The position numbers were made by a program, and so were the translations under genes. Source: JAKAWW01 sp049965095 (GTDB taxonomy: Archaea; Micrarchaeota; Micrarchaeia; Micrarchaeales; Micrarchaeaceae). From it: a stretch of 64,000 nt of DNA. Under the pieces are notes generated by a model. The model ran no database searches, had not been told where the DNA came from, and saw nothing but the letters and a program-made list of their open reading frames with translations. Shown piece by piece: positions 42,551 to 51,411 of this stretch (position 1 is its first letter; each line of letters starts with the position of its first letter). The stretch lies in contig JBMFWR010000003.1 of the NCBI GenBank assembly GCA_049965095.1, forward strand, positions 5,918 to 69,917. Direction: 5' to 3'.

Positions 42551-43129
42551 ATGGAAATTGGAGCAAAAGTGCCAGAATTCAATGCAAGAACTTACTTCCC
42601 AAAGGAAGACAAGATAGAGGTAACTAAAATACCAATACCAGGCAAGTGGAACATAATAACATTCCATCCTGGTGATTTTACCTTTGTTTGTGCGACAGAC
42701 ATTGAGGTATTTGGAGCAATGCAGAGCCAGTTTGAGCAGAATGGAGCGGTAGTGCTTGCGGTAAGCACAGACAGCATTTTTGCACACAAAATATGGCACC
42801 AGACTTCGCCTAGGGTGAGCAAAACAAACATACCTCTGGTAGAGGATGCAAACAAAACAATAAGCTCTGCTTACGGCCTTCTTAACAGCACGGGTTCAGC
42901 AAGGAGAGGTACTGTAATAATAGATCCTGAAGGTAATTTGCAATACTTTTCCGTATTCAACGACGCGCTTGGCAAAGACGCAAGGCACATATTCAATGCG
43001 TTTATGGGCTTGAAGAGTATACATGATACACCGAAGAAGGAGGGCAAGCTAAATATTGCACCTGCAGGATGGGAGGTAGGCAAGCCACTCATGGAAGTTG
43101 ATACAACAAAAGACATAGGCAAACTCTAA
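42551..43129 (+). CDS. Peroxiredoxin, 1-Cys-like AhpC type
   Basis: This thioredoxin-fold peroxidase has 192 residues. The peroxidatic Cys47 is in 'PGDFTFVCATDIEVF' (FVCPTE in most relatives; here FVCATD), with the catalytic Arg in 'SARRGTVIIDPEG'. The C-terminal segment that usually carries the resolving Cys (VCPA-W) reads 'IAPAGWEVG', so no resolving Cys is present; it must use an external thiol or another partner. GGTGAT precedes the ATG. An ATAGAAAG/TATTTAA promoter lies about 30 bases upstream, similar in its BRE to that of tfb. It diverges from an Lrp regulator. Confidence 0.92.
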   Translation: MEIGAKVPEFNARTYFPKEDKIEVTKIPIPGKWNIITFHPGDFTFVCATDIEVFGAMQSQFEQNGAVVLAVSTDSIFAHKIWHQTSPRVSKTNIPLVEDANKTISSAYGLLNSTGSARRGTVIIDPEGNLQYFSVFNDALGKDARHIFNAFMGLKSIHDTPKKEGKLNIAPAGWEVGKPLMEVDTTKDIGKL

Positions 43130-43276
43130 TCTTGCTGCTTTCTATTTCTTTTTTTATTTTGCATTAGTTCTTTGTTATACTCATTTATGCTTTTTCTTAT
43201 AGGAGATTTAGGAAGTAATTAAAAGCCAAAAAGAAACCTTTTATAACTTCTTTCACTAGTTCTTAATGGTGTAAAA

Positions 43277-44254
43277 ATGGATATTGCAGACCTTATATCA
43301 AACAACTACAAGATTGCGTTTGATGCAATACTGCATCCAGGCACGTCTACGAAAAAGGCAATGAGCATAGGCGATGCGATTAAATTCTATTACAGCATTG
43401 CAATAATACCGCTTGTTCTTGGCATAATAATAAGCATTGCAATTGGAACACACGTTTCGAAGCTTATGCCTTTCGGAGCTGTTGCAGGACTGGCCATGGC
43501 CGCGCTGCTTTTTGCGATGTATGCAGTAATTATGCCAATAGGGATTGTAATAGACAGTGGAGTATACCATATAGTGATAAAGCGCCTCTTCAACATGTAC
43601 AACAAAGATTATAGAGCGGTTTTCTCTGCTTTTACCTATGCGATGATTCCAGCAATATTATTTTACTGGCTCATTATGATACCCGTGCTTGGGTTTGTGG
43701 TCTTGCTCCTAATGGGCGTATGGAGCTTTATTATCGAGATTATTGCACTGGCAAACCTTCTTTCAATGAGCAGGCTTAAGGCATTGGGCACGATCATACT
43801 AGAAGGCATAGTAGTTGGCATAATTGTCTTTATTATAGCGCTTGTAGTAGGTGGCGTGATGGCTGCCCTGCTATTGCATGGAAGTGCAAGCTCAAACGTA
43901 TTTCCAGCATTCCAGAATTCAAGCGCAATTGTGCCAAGCGGCTATGCAACATCTGCAAATTATTCATCATGCAACAACTTTACTATAGTAGATAGTACAT
44001 TTGGGAGCAATCAAAGTGGCGTATGCAACTGGAATGGTGGCACGCTCAATGTTAGCATTGCGGGAGGCAACTCAGGCTACGCAACAGTGAGCATTACTGG
44101 CAGCAACGGCAAGTTATATTACTATAAGGGAACTGATTCCAGGTGCATTACAAGCTCAGGCTCGTTCTATGCACCAGCACAGCAGTATATAGTAAAGATT
44201 TATACAGGAAATGGTGGTGGAGCCTGCGGTCCAAGCATAATACACCTTTCTTAA
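43277..44254 (+). CDS. Yip1-domain-like membrane protein
   Basis: This 325-residue protein has about five membrane helices in a Yip1/YIPF-like arrangement (residues 35-210). A cytoplasmic head with 'ILHPGTSTKKAMSIGDAIKFYY' resembles the family's lead segment. A C-terminal ectodomain follows (about 215-325) with several Asn/Ser/Thr-rich stretches and Cys pairs, lacking a named domain. GGTG precedes the start. It is followed at seven bases by a methyltransferase gene. The family's role in archaea is unknown. Confidence 0.7.
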   Translation: MDIADLISNNYKIAFDAILHPGTSTKKAMSIGDAIKFYYSIAIIPLVLGIIISIAIGTHVSKLMPFGAVAGLAMAALLFAMYAVIMPIGIVIDSGVYHIVIKRLFNMYNKDYRAVFSAFTYAMIPAILFYWLIMIPVLGFVVLLLMGVWSFIIEIIALANLLSMSRLKALGTIILEGIVVGIIVFIIALVVGGVMAALLLHGSASSNVFPAFQNSSAIVPSGYATSANYSSCNNFTIVDSTFGSNQSGVCNWNGGTLNVSIAGGNSGYATVSITGSNGKLYYYKGTDSRCITSSGSFYAPAQQYIVKIYTGNGGGACGPSIIHLS

Positions 44255-44261
44255 TGAGTCG

Positions 44262-44744
44262 ATGCAGAAGCAAATCAAGTTAGAGGCAGCTTTCTTAAGC
44301 TCCGAGTTTGGGCCGCACGAAAAGATACTCGACATAGGATCTAGAGACGGAAAGCTTGAGGTGGAGCTAAAGCGCTTCGACATTACAGGTGTAGAAAGCT
44401 CAAAAGACATGCTTATACAAGCGAGAAAGAGCTCAAAAAAGCTTTTTGTAAAAGGAGTTGCTGCCAACCTGCCTTTTTTGCAGAATGAATTCAGCGGCGC
44501 AATAATGCATATTCCTTCAAGATATATTGAAAACTGCGAGAGAGCAGTGGCAGAAATTTATACTGTGCTTGAAAAAAGAGGGAAGCTTGTTGTATTTGTA
44601 TCTGGTCATGCTAAGCTTCCTTTAAGCGAAAAAGACAGCAGCATCGCTTCTATGCTTCTGGAGTGCATGGGAGGCAAATTCTCAAACACAAAAATAGTAG
44701 AGCTTGATAAATCCTTATTTGCAATGGTGTTTGTTAAGGCCTGA
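44262..44744 (+). CDS. Class I SAM-dependent methyltransferase
   Basis: This 160-residue compact Rossmann methyltransferase has motif I as 'ILDIGSRDGKLEVELK' (D-x-G-x-x-D-G). An acidic residue ends strand 2 (GVESSKDM), and 'VKGVAANLPFLQNEFSGAIM' corresponds to the 'gda..lPf.d..fD.v' region of the family. Strand 4 lacks the usual Asp (FSGAIM). The substrate is unknown. It may be co-transcribed with the preceding membrane protein; it converges with the parvulin gene without a gap. Confidence 0.85.
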   Translation: MQKQIKLEAAFLSSEFGPHEKILDIGSRDGKLEVELKRFDITGVESSKDMLIQARKSSKKLFVKGVAANLPFLQNEFSGAIMHIPSRYIENCERAVAEIYTVLEKRGKLVVFVSGHAKLPLSEKDSSIASMLLECMGGKFSNTKIVELDKSLFAMVFVKA

Positions 44745-45020
44745 TTATGCAAGCCTCTTTATGATATGGTAACCGAATTGCGTTTTCACTATACCAGATA
44801 TTTCTCCAGGTTTTAGGGCAAATGCAGCATTCTCGAATTCCTTGACCATTATGCCGCGGCCAAAGTAGCCCAGATCGCCACCACGGCGCCTTGAGCCGTC
44901 AATCGAATACTCTGCCGCAAGCTTTTCGAAGCTTTCGCCTTTCCCCAATTTTTCAAGAACTTCCTTGGCTTTTGACTCTTTTTCAACCAGAATATGCGCG
45001 CATCTTATCTTATCTGCCAT
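44745..45020 (-). CDS. Parvulin-type peptidyl-prolyl isomerase
   Basis: This is a single parvulin domain of 91 residues, similar in size to E. coli PpiC. 'CAHILVEKESKAKEVLEKLG' is followed by 'FEKLAAEYSIDGSRRRGGDLGYFGRG' (in outline: the GGDLGYF loop), then 'FENAAFALKPGEIS' and 'TQFGYHIIKRL'. These match the family's conserved His, Leu/Met and Phe active-site positions. It has no signal peptide, so it acts in the cytoplasm. Confidence 0.95.
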   Translation of the reverse strand: MADKIRCAHILVEKESKAKEVLEKLGKGESFEKLAAEYSIDGSRRRGGDLGYFGRGIMVKEFENAAFALKPGEISGIVKTQFGYHIIKRLA

Positions 45021-45052
45021 TTTACCACATAAGCTTTATGTATGCAACTTTT

Positions 45053-45718
45053 TTATTCCTTGCCAACAAGCTCCGCCTCGTCTATTATGTAATTGCCTAC
45101 CATGCCATGCCATTCAACATGCGCTTTTGCTATGCGTATTCTCTTCTTGAAAAGAGGGGCGTCTAGCACAAAGGATTCGGCTTCACCCCCTTCAAAGAGC
45201 ATGTTTATACCGTATTTTGCGCTTAAGCCAGAGAGCCTGTTTATCATCTGCTCGTCTATAAGGGCACCGAGATAGGTGTCATCAAAGCCTTCAGCCGCCA
45301 CTTTTGTTATTATGGCCTTGTAATCCCTGCTAAGCTCCCTGAGCTCGTCAAGCGGATCAATATGCCATAGCGGCGCTATGTGCCTTATGCCATGCCTATT
45401 GCATATGTCTTCTATTCTTTTGCGCTGGTATTCGCTTGCCGTAGCACCAGTAACAAGCTCGCTAACTCCATATTCCACAACTGCCCTTTCCAAATCTGCA
45501 AGCTCTTCTTCCTTCCTGCCCTCAGTAACGACCATTTTCTGCTCTATTCCCATTGCTAGGGCCTGCAGCTGCGTATACATTATGTTGGCTTTGTGGAACA
45601 TGTAGCTGTCATCATTGCTCGGGATCATAGTTACAAGAAGCTCCACAGGGCTTTCTGCATGCACCTTGTGCAAGGCAAGCGTTGAATCCTTACCACCACT
45701 GAAAAGAGCAGCTCTCAT
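45053..45718 (-). CDS. Diphthine-ammonia ligase (Dph6-like)
   Basis: This adenine-nucleotide alpha hydrolase (PP-loop) of 221 residues is in the Dph6/COG2102 family, which performs the last amidation of diphthamide on EF-2. The PP-loop FSGGKDST is at 6-13; 'GATASEYQRKRIEDICNRHG' and 'PLWHIDPLDELRELSRDY' are characteristic. The C-terminal 'NMLFEGGEAESFVLDAPLF' matches the family's EGGEYET-like segment. The start at 45718 overlaps the stop of the upstream endonuclease III gene by four bases (ATGA), so it is translationally coupled; the longer frame (45757) has no support. Confidence 0.93.
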   Translation of the reverse strand: MRAALFSGGKDSTLALHKVHAESPVELLVTMIPSNDDSYMFHKANIMYTQLQALAMGIEQKMVVTEGRKEEELADLERAVVEYGVSELVTGATASEYQRKRIEDICNRHGIRHIAPLWHIDPLDELRELSRDYKAIITKVAAEGFDDTYLGALIDEQMINRLSGLSAKYGINMLFEGGEAESFVLDAPLFKKRIRIAKAHVEWHGMVGNYIIDEAELVGKE

Positions 45719-46374
45719 TTGCGCACCTCTTTCAAAGCAACGGTGCTTGAAGGGCATATGTCTTTAAGGACGCACTTGCTGCAATGCCTATTTTTTGCTG
45801 TGCAGGTATCTCTTCCAAGTGCTATGAAAAGATTTGTAATAGAACCCCATTCGTTATTAGGCACTATATCCATCAAAACCCTCTCTATCTTTTCAGGATT
45901 TTTAGAATCTGTCAGCCCGAGCCTGTTAGAGACTGTTATACAATGCGTATCTATAGCTATACCCTCATTTATTCCATAAGCTTCAGAGAGCACAACATTG
46001 GCAGTCTTGCGCCCAACTCCAGGTAGCAAGACAAGCTTGCTTATGCTCTTTGGCACTTTTGAATTGAAATTCTTTACAAGAATTTTTGCGGTTTTTATTA
46101 TATTTGAGCTCTTGCCCTTATATAGACCAATGGATTTTGTAAATGCATAAAGCTGGGATGGCTTAAGCTTTGCAAAATCCTCAGGGGTTTTGTACAGCTT
46201 GAAGAGCCTTGAGGTTGCCTTATTTACCGAAGCATCTGTAGCCTGGGCAGAAAGAATCGTAGAAACAAGAAGCTGCCAAGGAGTCAAGAATTTTAGTCTA
46301 GTTTTGGGCCTATTGCCATACTTGCGTTTAAGCCTACTGAGCACAACCAAGATAAACTTCTGCTTTTCCTGCAT
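45715..46374 (-). CDS. nth: Endonuclease III (first paralogue)
   Basis: This bifunctional DNA glycosylase/AP lyase excises oxidised pyrimidines. It has 219 residues. The helix-hairpin-helix LPGVGRKTAN with the catalytic Lys is at about 115-125 and the catalytic Asp is in 'IAIDTHC' near 140. The [4Fe-4S] ligands follow the classic C-x6-C-x2-C-x5-C (CTAKNRHC-SKC-VLKDIC) near the C-terminus. All active-site residues are present. The Dph6 gene follows on the same strand. The second, more divergent paralogue starts 58 bases away, on the other strand. Confidence 0.96.
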   Translation of the reverse strand: MQEKQKFILVVLSRLKRKYGNRPKTRLKFLTPWQLLVSTILSAQATDASVNKATSRLFKLYKTPEDFAKLKPSQLYAFTKSIGLYKGKSSNIIKTAKILVKNFNSKVPKSISKLVLLPGVGRKTANVVLSEAYGINEGIAIDTHCITVSNRLGLTDSKNPEKIERVLMDIVPNNEWGSITNLFIALGRDTCTAKNRHCSKCVLKDICPSSTVALKEVRK

Positions 46375-46432
46375 TGCAAAACCTCAAATTATTCTCAAAA
46401 AGCGTATAAATGTTTTTAGGTAAAGTTTATGT

Positions 46433-47086
46433 ATGCCTGTGCAAAGATTTACAAAACTCAAAGACAATGAGGCTTTGGAAGTCATAGAAAGGCTCGAAAA
46501 AATTTATGGAGATGCTAGTTATTTCCTAAAATTTGACACCAAAGTAAACCTGCTGGTAGGGGCAATAATAGAAGCAAGAACAAAAGATGAGGTGGTGAAA
46601 GAGATTACATCGGAGCTGTTCAAGCGCTTCCATAGCGCAGCTGATTATTCAAGGATGAGCGAGCAGGAGCTGCTTGGGTATATAAAGAAATCGACATTCG
46701 CCAGCAATAAGGCAAAAAACATAATAAACGCCTGCAAAATTATCGAACGCGATTATGGAGGTAATGTCCCACAAAACATGGAAGAACTAGTAAAGCTTCC
46801 AGGAGTGGGAAGAAAAACTGCCAATACGATACTCATAAACGGCTTCAACATAGTTGAAGGCATGCCTATAGACACATGGGCGATAAGGGTTTCTTACAGG
46901 CTTGGCTTGACAAGCAATGAGGATCCTGACGATGTGGAAGAGGATCTCAAGCGCATAGTGCCAAAAAAGTATTGGCGCAATTTTGCCTATGTGCTCAAGG
47001 CGCACGGCAAAGCAGTATGCAATGTCACGCCAAAATGCGAGGTTTGCCCGATTAATGACATCTGCCCCAAAAACCAGCATGGATGA
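46433..47086 (+). CDS. Endonuclease III-like glycosylase (second paralogue)
   Basis: This protein of the same superfamily, 217 residues, has the HhH LPGVGRKTAN (Lys conserved, about 121-130) and 'MPIDTWAIRVS' with the catalytic Asp near 145. Its Fe-S ligands run C-x5-C-x2-C-x5-C (CNVTPKC-EVC-PINDIC), one residue shorter in the first gap than the canonical form. The substrate-pocket region differs from the first paralogue ('GAIIEARTKDEVV' in place of 'STILSAQATDASV'), so it may recognise another lesion. It is followed four bases later by EndoQ on the same strand, suggesting joint expression for repair of deaminated or oxidised DNA. Confidence 0.93.
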   Translation: MPVQRFTKLKDNEALEVIERLEKIYGDASYFLKFDTKVNLLVGAIIEARTKDEVVKEITSELFKRFHSAADYSRMSEQELLGYIKKSTFASNKAKNIINACKIIERDYGGNVPQNMEELVKLPGVGRKTANTILINGFNIVEGMPIDTWAIRVSYRLGLTSNEDPDDVEEDLKRIVPKKYWRNFAYVLKAHGKAVCNVTPKCEVCPINDICPKNQHG

Positions 47087-47090
47087 TTAG

Positions 47091-48356
47091 ATGCTTGCAA
47101 TAGCTGACTTGCACATACATTCAAGATTCTCCAGGGCGTGCAGCAGCGACATTACAGTAAAAGGTCTTGAGAATGCGGCAGTCCAGAAAGGCATTAGGAT
47201 TCTCGCTTCAGGGGATCCTGTCAATGCAAACTGGCTTTCCGAGCTCAAACTTAATCTGGAAGAGGATGGAACAGGCCTATTCAAGGTAAAGGGCAGCAAT
47301 ACTAGAGTAAGATTCATGCTTGGAGGAGAGCTTTCAACCATTTATGAGTATGGCGGAAAGTCCCGCAGAATACACCACTGTGTTTTTGTAAGGAGCTTCG
47401 AGGCAATTGACCAGCTCAGAGAATTGCTCATGCCAAAAGGTAGCCTGGATTCAGATGGCAGGCCGACTCTTATGATGAGCTCTGCAGAGCTTGTTGAAAG
47501 CGCGCTTGAAGCGGACAGCAAAGCTTTTATATTTCCAGCACATGCGTGGACACCATACTTCGGTGTTCTGGGCTCCATAACGGGCTTCGATTCCATTGAA
47601 GAGGCTTACGAGGACCAGGCAAAACACATACATGCGCTTGAAACTGGTTTGAGCAGCGATCCGGAAATGAACTGGAGACTCTCCAAGCTTGACAAGTACG
47701 CGCTTGTTTCCAACAGCGACATGCATTCAATGCAAAAGATGGGAAGAGAAGCAAACGCATTTGAGCTTGACAAGCTTACATATAACAATATTGTTGATTC
47801 GATATCAAAAAAAGACTCAAGGCACTTTAAGTTTACCATAGAATATTATCCTGAAGAGGGCAAATACCATTATGACGGCCACAGGCAGTGCAACTTCTCC
47901 GCAAATCCGGAAACATACAAGAGCAGCATCTGCCCCGTGTGCGGAAAAAAGCTTGTAATTGGGGTATTGCACAGAGTGGAGGAGCTTGCCGACAGGCCCA
48001 AAGGATTTGTCCCAAAAAACGCCATACCTTACAAAAAAACAGTACCGCTGATTGAGGTGCTTGCTTACGTTATGCACAAGAGCAGTTACAGCAGCGCGGT
48101 AAAAGAAGCATATGGCAAAATGATAGCTGAGCTTGGATCTGAATTTCATATACTGCTTGAAGAGGGAATTGAAAACATTGCCGCAAGCATGGGCAGCGAA
48201 GTTGCCGCGGCAATAGACAACATCAGAAAAGGAAACGTTCACATTGAACCTGGATACGACGGCGTATTTGGAGTAATAGACCTATTGAACAGGGAAAAGC
48301 AAAAGCAAGAAGTCAAAAGACAGAAGACACTGTTCAGCAATCATGATCGCTTGTGA
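47091..48356 (+). CDS. Endonuclease Q (EndoQ)
   Basis: EndoQ cleaves DNA 5' of deaminated bases and AP sites. An N-terminal PHP metal-dependent domain has ADLHIHSRFS at 4-13, 'LSTIYEYGGKSRRIHHCVF' and the later 'SNSDMHS' near 209. A zinc-finger follows: Cys near 265 and CPVCG near 281, with the signature 'VIGVLHRVEELADRP'. A C-terminal helical region completes the 421 residues, the usual length. It forms an apparent operon with the second endonuclease III paralogue and its tail overlaps the convergent small membrane gene by 16 bases. Confidence 0.93.
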   Translation: MLAIADLHIHSRFSRACSSDITVKGLENAAVQKGIRILASGDPVNANWLSELKLNLEEDGTGLFKVKGSNTRVRFMLGGELSTIYEYGGKSRRIHHCVFVRSFEAIDQLRELLMPKGSLDSDGRPTLMMSSAELVESALEADSKAFIFPAHAWTPYFGVLGSITGFDSIEEAYEDQAKHIHALETGLSSDPEMNWRLSKLDKYALVSNSDMHSMQKMGREANAFELDKLTYNNIVDSISKKDSRHFKFTIEYYPEEGKYHYDGHRQCNFSANPETYKSSICPVCGKKLVIGVLHRVEELADRPKGFVPKNAIPYKKTVPLIEVLAYVMHKSSYSSAVKEAYGKMIAELGSEFHILLEEGIENIAASMGSEVAAAIDNIRKGNVHIEPGYDGVFGVIDLLNREKQKQEVKRQKTLFSNHDRL

Positions 48357-48658
48357 TGCCTCATTTTGAACATGGCAATGTTGAAGCTGCGCAATATCTT
48401 GTCGTAGTATTTCATCGTGACAAGCATTGCAACAAGGATGCCAGCTATTACGACCTCTATGAATATCAAGTAGTCGCTTATCATAAGAAGTGAAGAAAAA
48501 GATCTTATAGTTGTGCGCACTGCAAAGAAAGTAGCAACTGCAGCCATAACATCGAACGCAACAGACAGGTATGCAAGTTTCTCTAGCATCCTCTCGGTAA
48601 GCCGTATCTTTTCAAAATCGCTGTAGTACACCCTTCCACCTCTGGTCGCGATAAACAT
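48341..48658 (-). CDS. Small membrane protein, unrecognised
   Basis: This 105-residue protein has two membrane helices (about 37-57 and 65-90), a basic N-terminal head starting MFIATRGGRVYYSDFEKIRL and a basic tail MRHHKRS. No family is recognised. The start at 48658 is chosen because the earlier ATG (48691) lies within the TATA-like ctttaaaaat, which is about 25 bases upstream of 48658. The gene overlaps the 3' end of EndoQ on the other strand. Confidence 0.65.
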   Translation of the reverse strand: MFIATRGGRVYYSDFEKIRLTERMLEKLAYLSVAFDVMAAVATFFAVRTTIRSFSSLLMISDYLIFIEVVIAGILVAMLVTMKYYDKILRSFNIAMFKMRHHKRS

Positions 48659-48734
48659 TTTTTTAAAAGGATTTTTAAAGTTTTTGCACAACTCCTATTA
48701 TTGGAAGTTTCATGGGCGCACTTAATCGCAATTT

Positions 48735-49967
48735 TCAAACATCGATTAATTCGCGCAAGAGTACAGTCGCATAAGAACCAGAAGGAAGCGAAAAGCGGAT
48801 CTCCGCGGTGGAGCTTTTTTCATCATAATTCATGGTAAATGCTGCATAAGGAGCAAACAACACCCTTGTAGTGCCCTTGCAATTTAGCTCAGGCATTCCC
48901 TTAACCTTGAAATCCTCGGTGCTTATCCCGAGTTTCTCCAGTATACTTTTTTCGAACTGATTTGGCGTGGTGTTATAGCCGACCAAATTACCCACAGGAT
49001 ATGATTTAAATTTACCGTTGTAAACATGCGCAGCATTCTGGTCAAAAAACAATTCTGAAGCATCAAACACAATGTCACCTTCACCCGGAGCTACAAGGCC
49101 AGCCTTGACCCTTTCCTCCACTTCCATATTGAATATCTCGCTTTCAACCGAATGCACGAACATTAGTAGGAGCGAGCGAGGAAGCTTGCGCATCGCATTT
49201 GCATAATTTTCAGGAAATCTTGCAAGATAATCTATTACTGTGCGCTCATATTTCAGATACTTTGGAAAATATTCCAAAGCTTTCCTGAAATCATGCTCGC
49301 GCTCTAACCTTTCGCGCGCTTCAACCGCTTCTATACTTATCTCGTTTGAGTGGTCAGTAAGGAAAAGCATTGCCGCGCGCTCGAAATCGCCTTTCAATAT
49401 GCTTATACCGATATCAATGTTGTTTCCGCGATTGCCAAAACGCTGTTCCCCAAAATAGTTAGGAAAAACTCCGTGCACCTCGAGCTCGCCTCGAGACGCT
49501 TTCATATTTTCAAAATCTGCAGCACTTACGTCCCTCACTTTTATGGCAAACCTATTGCCAGCCAAATCCCCGAGCTTGATAGGGCTTGCGGCACGCCATG
49601 CACCGTTTATGCTTATATCCTTGATGTGAAGGCTCAAAAGCTGCTCAGGTGCAACACCATGAATGCTACACAGCTGCGCTGTTACTGCAATGCGATCTTT
49701 TGTTCCGGCAAAATTTACAGATTTTATTCCCTTCCTAAATATCCTGGCAACCTGTTTGAGTGCTTGAATTGTATTCCAATTCCGCTTCTGGAGCACAAAA
49801 AAAGAGAACGCTCCTTCGGCGCTTTCCTTGAAGCCGAGCTCTTCACCCGTATAATGCTTTCCAATCCCTATTGGGAAACCTTGCTTCGTTATCTCCTCAA
49901 CTACGAAATCCTCTGGCACTGATTTTATTGTGCCGTTTGCCTTTGGGGATTTTGTCAGGGTCAGCAT
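48735..49967 (-). CDS. truD: tRNA pseudouridine(13) synthase TruD
   Basis: This enzyme makes pseudouridine at position 13 of tRNAs. The TruD signature NFAGTKDRIAVTAQ lies at about 83-96, with the catalytic Asp in TKD. 'FPNYFGEQRFG' near 165 and 'GEGDIVFDAS' (TRUD insertion domain) are also typical. At 410 residues it is normal for archaeal/eukaryotic (Pus7-like) members. The N-terminal 'FVVEEITKQGFPIGIG' matches the family's opening strand. It lies 14 bases after the aCPSF2 gene on the same strand. Confidence 0.96.
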   Translation of the reverse strand: MLTLTKSPKANGTIKSVPEDFVVEEITKQGFPIGIGKHYTGEELGFKESAEGAFSFFVLQKRNWNTIQALKQVARIFRKGIKSVNFAGTKDRIAVTAQLCSIHGVAPEQLLSLHIKDISINGAWRAASPIKLGDLAGNRFAIKVRDVSAADFENMKASRGELEVHGVFPNYFGEQRFGNRGNNIDIGISILKGDFERAAMLFLTDHSNEISIEAVEARERLEREHDFRKALEYFPKYLKYERTVIDYLARFPENYANAMRKLPRSLLLMFVHSVESEIFNMEVEERVKAGLVAPGEGDIVFDASELFFDQNAAHVYNGKFKSYPVGNLVGYNTTPNQFEKSILEKLGISTEDFKVKGMPELNCKGTTRVLFAPYAAFTMNYDEKSSTAEIRFSLPSGSYATVLLRELIDV

Positions 49968-49981
49968 CGTTAACGCATCTT

Positions 49982-51292
49982 TTATACTTCGTATTCATCT
50001 CCTATGGCAGGCACGTGCGCATTAAACCTTTCTTTTATGTCGTTCATGAATTCTTCAGACTTGCGCTTCTCCCCGTGCATTATGAATACGTTTTTGAGTC
50101 CTTTTATCTTGGAGAGCAGCTGCTCTAGCTGGCGCCTGTCTGCGTGCGCTGATAGATGAAAATTTTCTACCTTGAGCTTTACCTCTATTTCCTTGTTGTT
50201 GATTCTTATCTTATTAGATCCTTCAAGCAGCGCTCTACCCAGCGTGCCCTCGGCCTGATAGCCGACAAGTATGAGCTTGTTAGCAGAATTGCCTGCCATC
50301 TTTGACAGGTAATACATTACAGGGCCGCCAGTAAGCATGCCGCTTGTCGTAACTATTATATTGCTCTGATCCTCGCTTACGATCTTGCTACGCATGCTTT
50401 TCTTTTCCACTGGCACGAAATTGCTGCTCTTGAAGGGATCATAATCGCTCATCAGGATCTTCTTTTGAAGTTCGTCCCTGCAGTATATTACGTTGTGCCT
50501 GTATATGCGCATTGACTTGTTTATCATGCCGTCAACGTATATTGGCACTTTTCTCATTATGCCCGAATTTATGTAATCATCCAGGAATAGGAGCACCTCT
50601 TGCGCCCTCCCGACTGCGAATGAGGGTATTATGATTTTGCCTCCAGCGTCTATCGTGTCGTTTATGCTCTTCAGCATGCTCTTTGCTATTGCAGATTCCT
50701 TCTCAAAGACGTCGTTCTTGCTAGCATATGTGCTTTCCGTTACAAGCGTATCGCTGCTGATACCATCAACAGTTGCACCGTCGAGAAGCCTAGTCTTGGC
50801 GAGATGAATGTCTCCAGTATACAATATGCTCTTTTTGCCATCGCTTACCTTTATCATGGCGCTGCCAACTATGTGCCCAGCAGGAATGAACGTAATCTCA
50901 AGGTCATTCAATTTGAATGGCTTGTTGTATTCTATTATCTTGTAGCTTTTGCGGAGCTTCTCGAGCCCTTCCTTTGTGACATTCTGAGGATTTGATATGT
51001 GCATGTAGTCGCTCAGGAGCACATTGGTAAGCTCTATAGTCGGCTTGGTTGCATATACGGTCTTGCTGTAACCTGCAGTATATATGTGCGGCAGGTATCC
51101 GCAATGGTCCAGATGTGCATGTGTTATGAATATGCCATCTATTTCGCTGAATTTGCTGTCTTCTATCATTGGGTACTCTTCTTTTTCCCCAAGCTTTACT
51201 CCTGCATCGAGGAGTATCTTTGTTTTTTCTGTACTTATCATTATGCAGCTGCGGCCTACTTCGCCCGCACCTCCATAGAAAGAGATTTTCAC
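49982..51292 (-). CDS. aCPSF2 beta-CASP ribonuclease
   Basis: This is the second archaeal CPSF-like nuclease, without KH domains, 436 residues. The metallo-beta-lactamase motif THAHLDHCG is near residue 57, with downstream 'AGHIVGSAMI' and 'TGDIHL'. The beta-CASP region has 'ESTYA', 'PSFAVGRAQEVLL' and 'TTSGMLTGGP', and the final His motif is 'FIMHGEKRKSEEF'. Family members are RNA endo- or 5' exonucleases; aCPSF1 (5169-7133) is the paralogue that also handles termination. All metal ligands appear present. TruD follows. Confidence 0.95.
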   Translation of the reverse strand: MKISFYGGAGEVGRSCIMISTEKTKILLDAGVKLGEKEEYPMIEDSKFSEIDGIFITHAHLDHCGYLPHIYTAGYSKTVYATKPTIELTNVLLSDYMHISNPQNVTKEGLEKLRKSYKIIEYNKPFKLNDLEITFIPAGHIVGSAMIKVSDGKKSILYTGDIHLAKTRLLDGATVDGISSDTLVTESTYASKNDVFEKESAIAKSMLKSINDTIDAGGKIIIPSFAVGRAQEVLLFLDDYINSGIMRKVPIYVDGMINKSMRIYRHNVIYCRDELQKKILMSDYDPFKSSNFVPVEKKSMRSKIVSEDQSNIIVTTSGMLTGGPVMYYLSKMAGNSANKLILVGYQAEGTLGRALLEGSNKIRINNKEIEVKLKVENFHLSAHADRRQLEQLLSKIKGLKNVFIMHGEKRKSEEFMNDIKERFNAHVPAIGDEYEV

Positions 51293-51386
51293 TTTTACAC
51301 CTTTCCTATATTTTAATTACTTCTTTTTATTATTTTCTTTTACTGTTTCCTAATTTACATTGACTTTATAGTCAAAAGCATTATGG

Positions 51387-51411
51387 GCGTGCAAAAACAG
51401 CAATTGCACGC
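51387..51411 (-). terminator. Perfect hairpin after the coiled-coil gene
   Basis: GCGTGCAA pairs with TTGCACGC around a nine-base loop, overlapping the last base of the upstream coiled-coil gene and about 95 bases before aCPSF2. It may separate the two transcription units. Confidence 0.55.

Noticed and set aside
49350..49922. 190-codon + strand frame
   Set aside because: Antisense to truD; the TruD signature is on the other strand.
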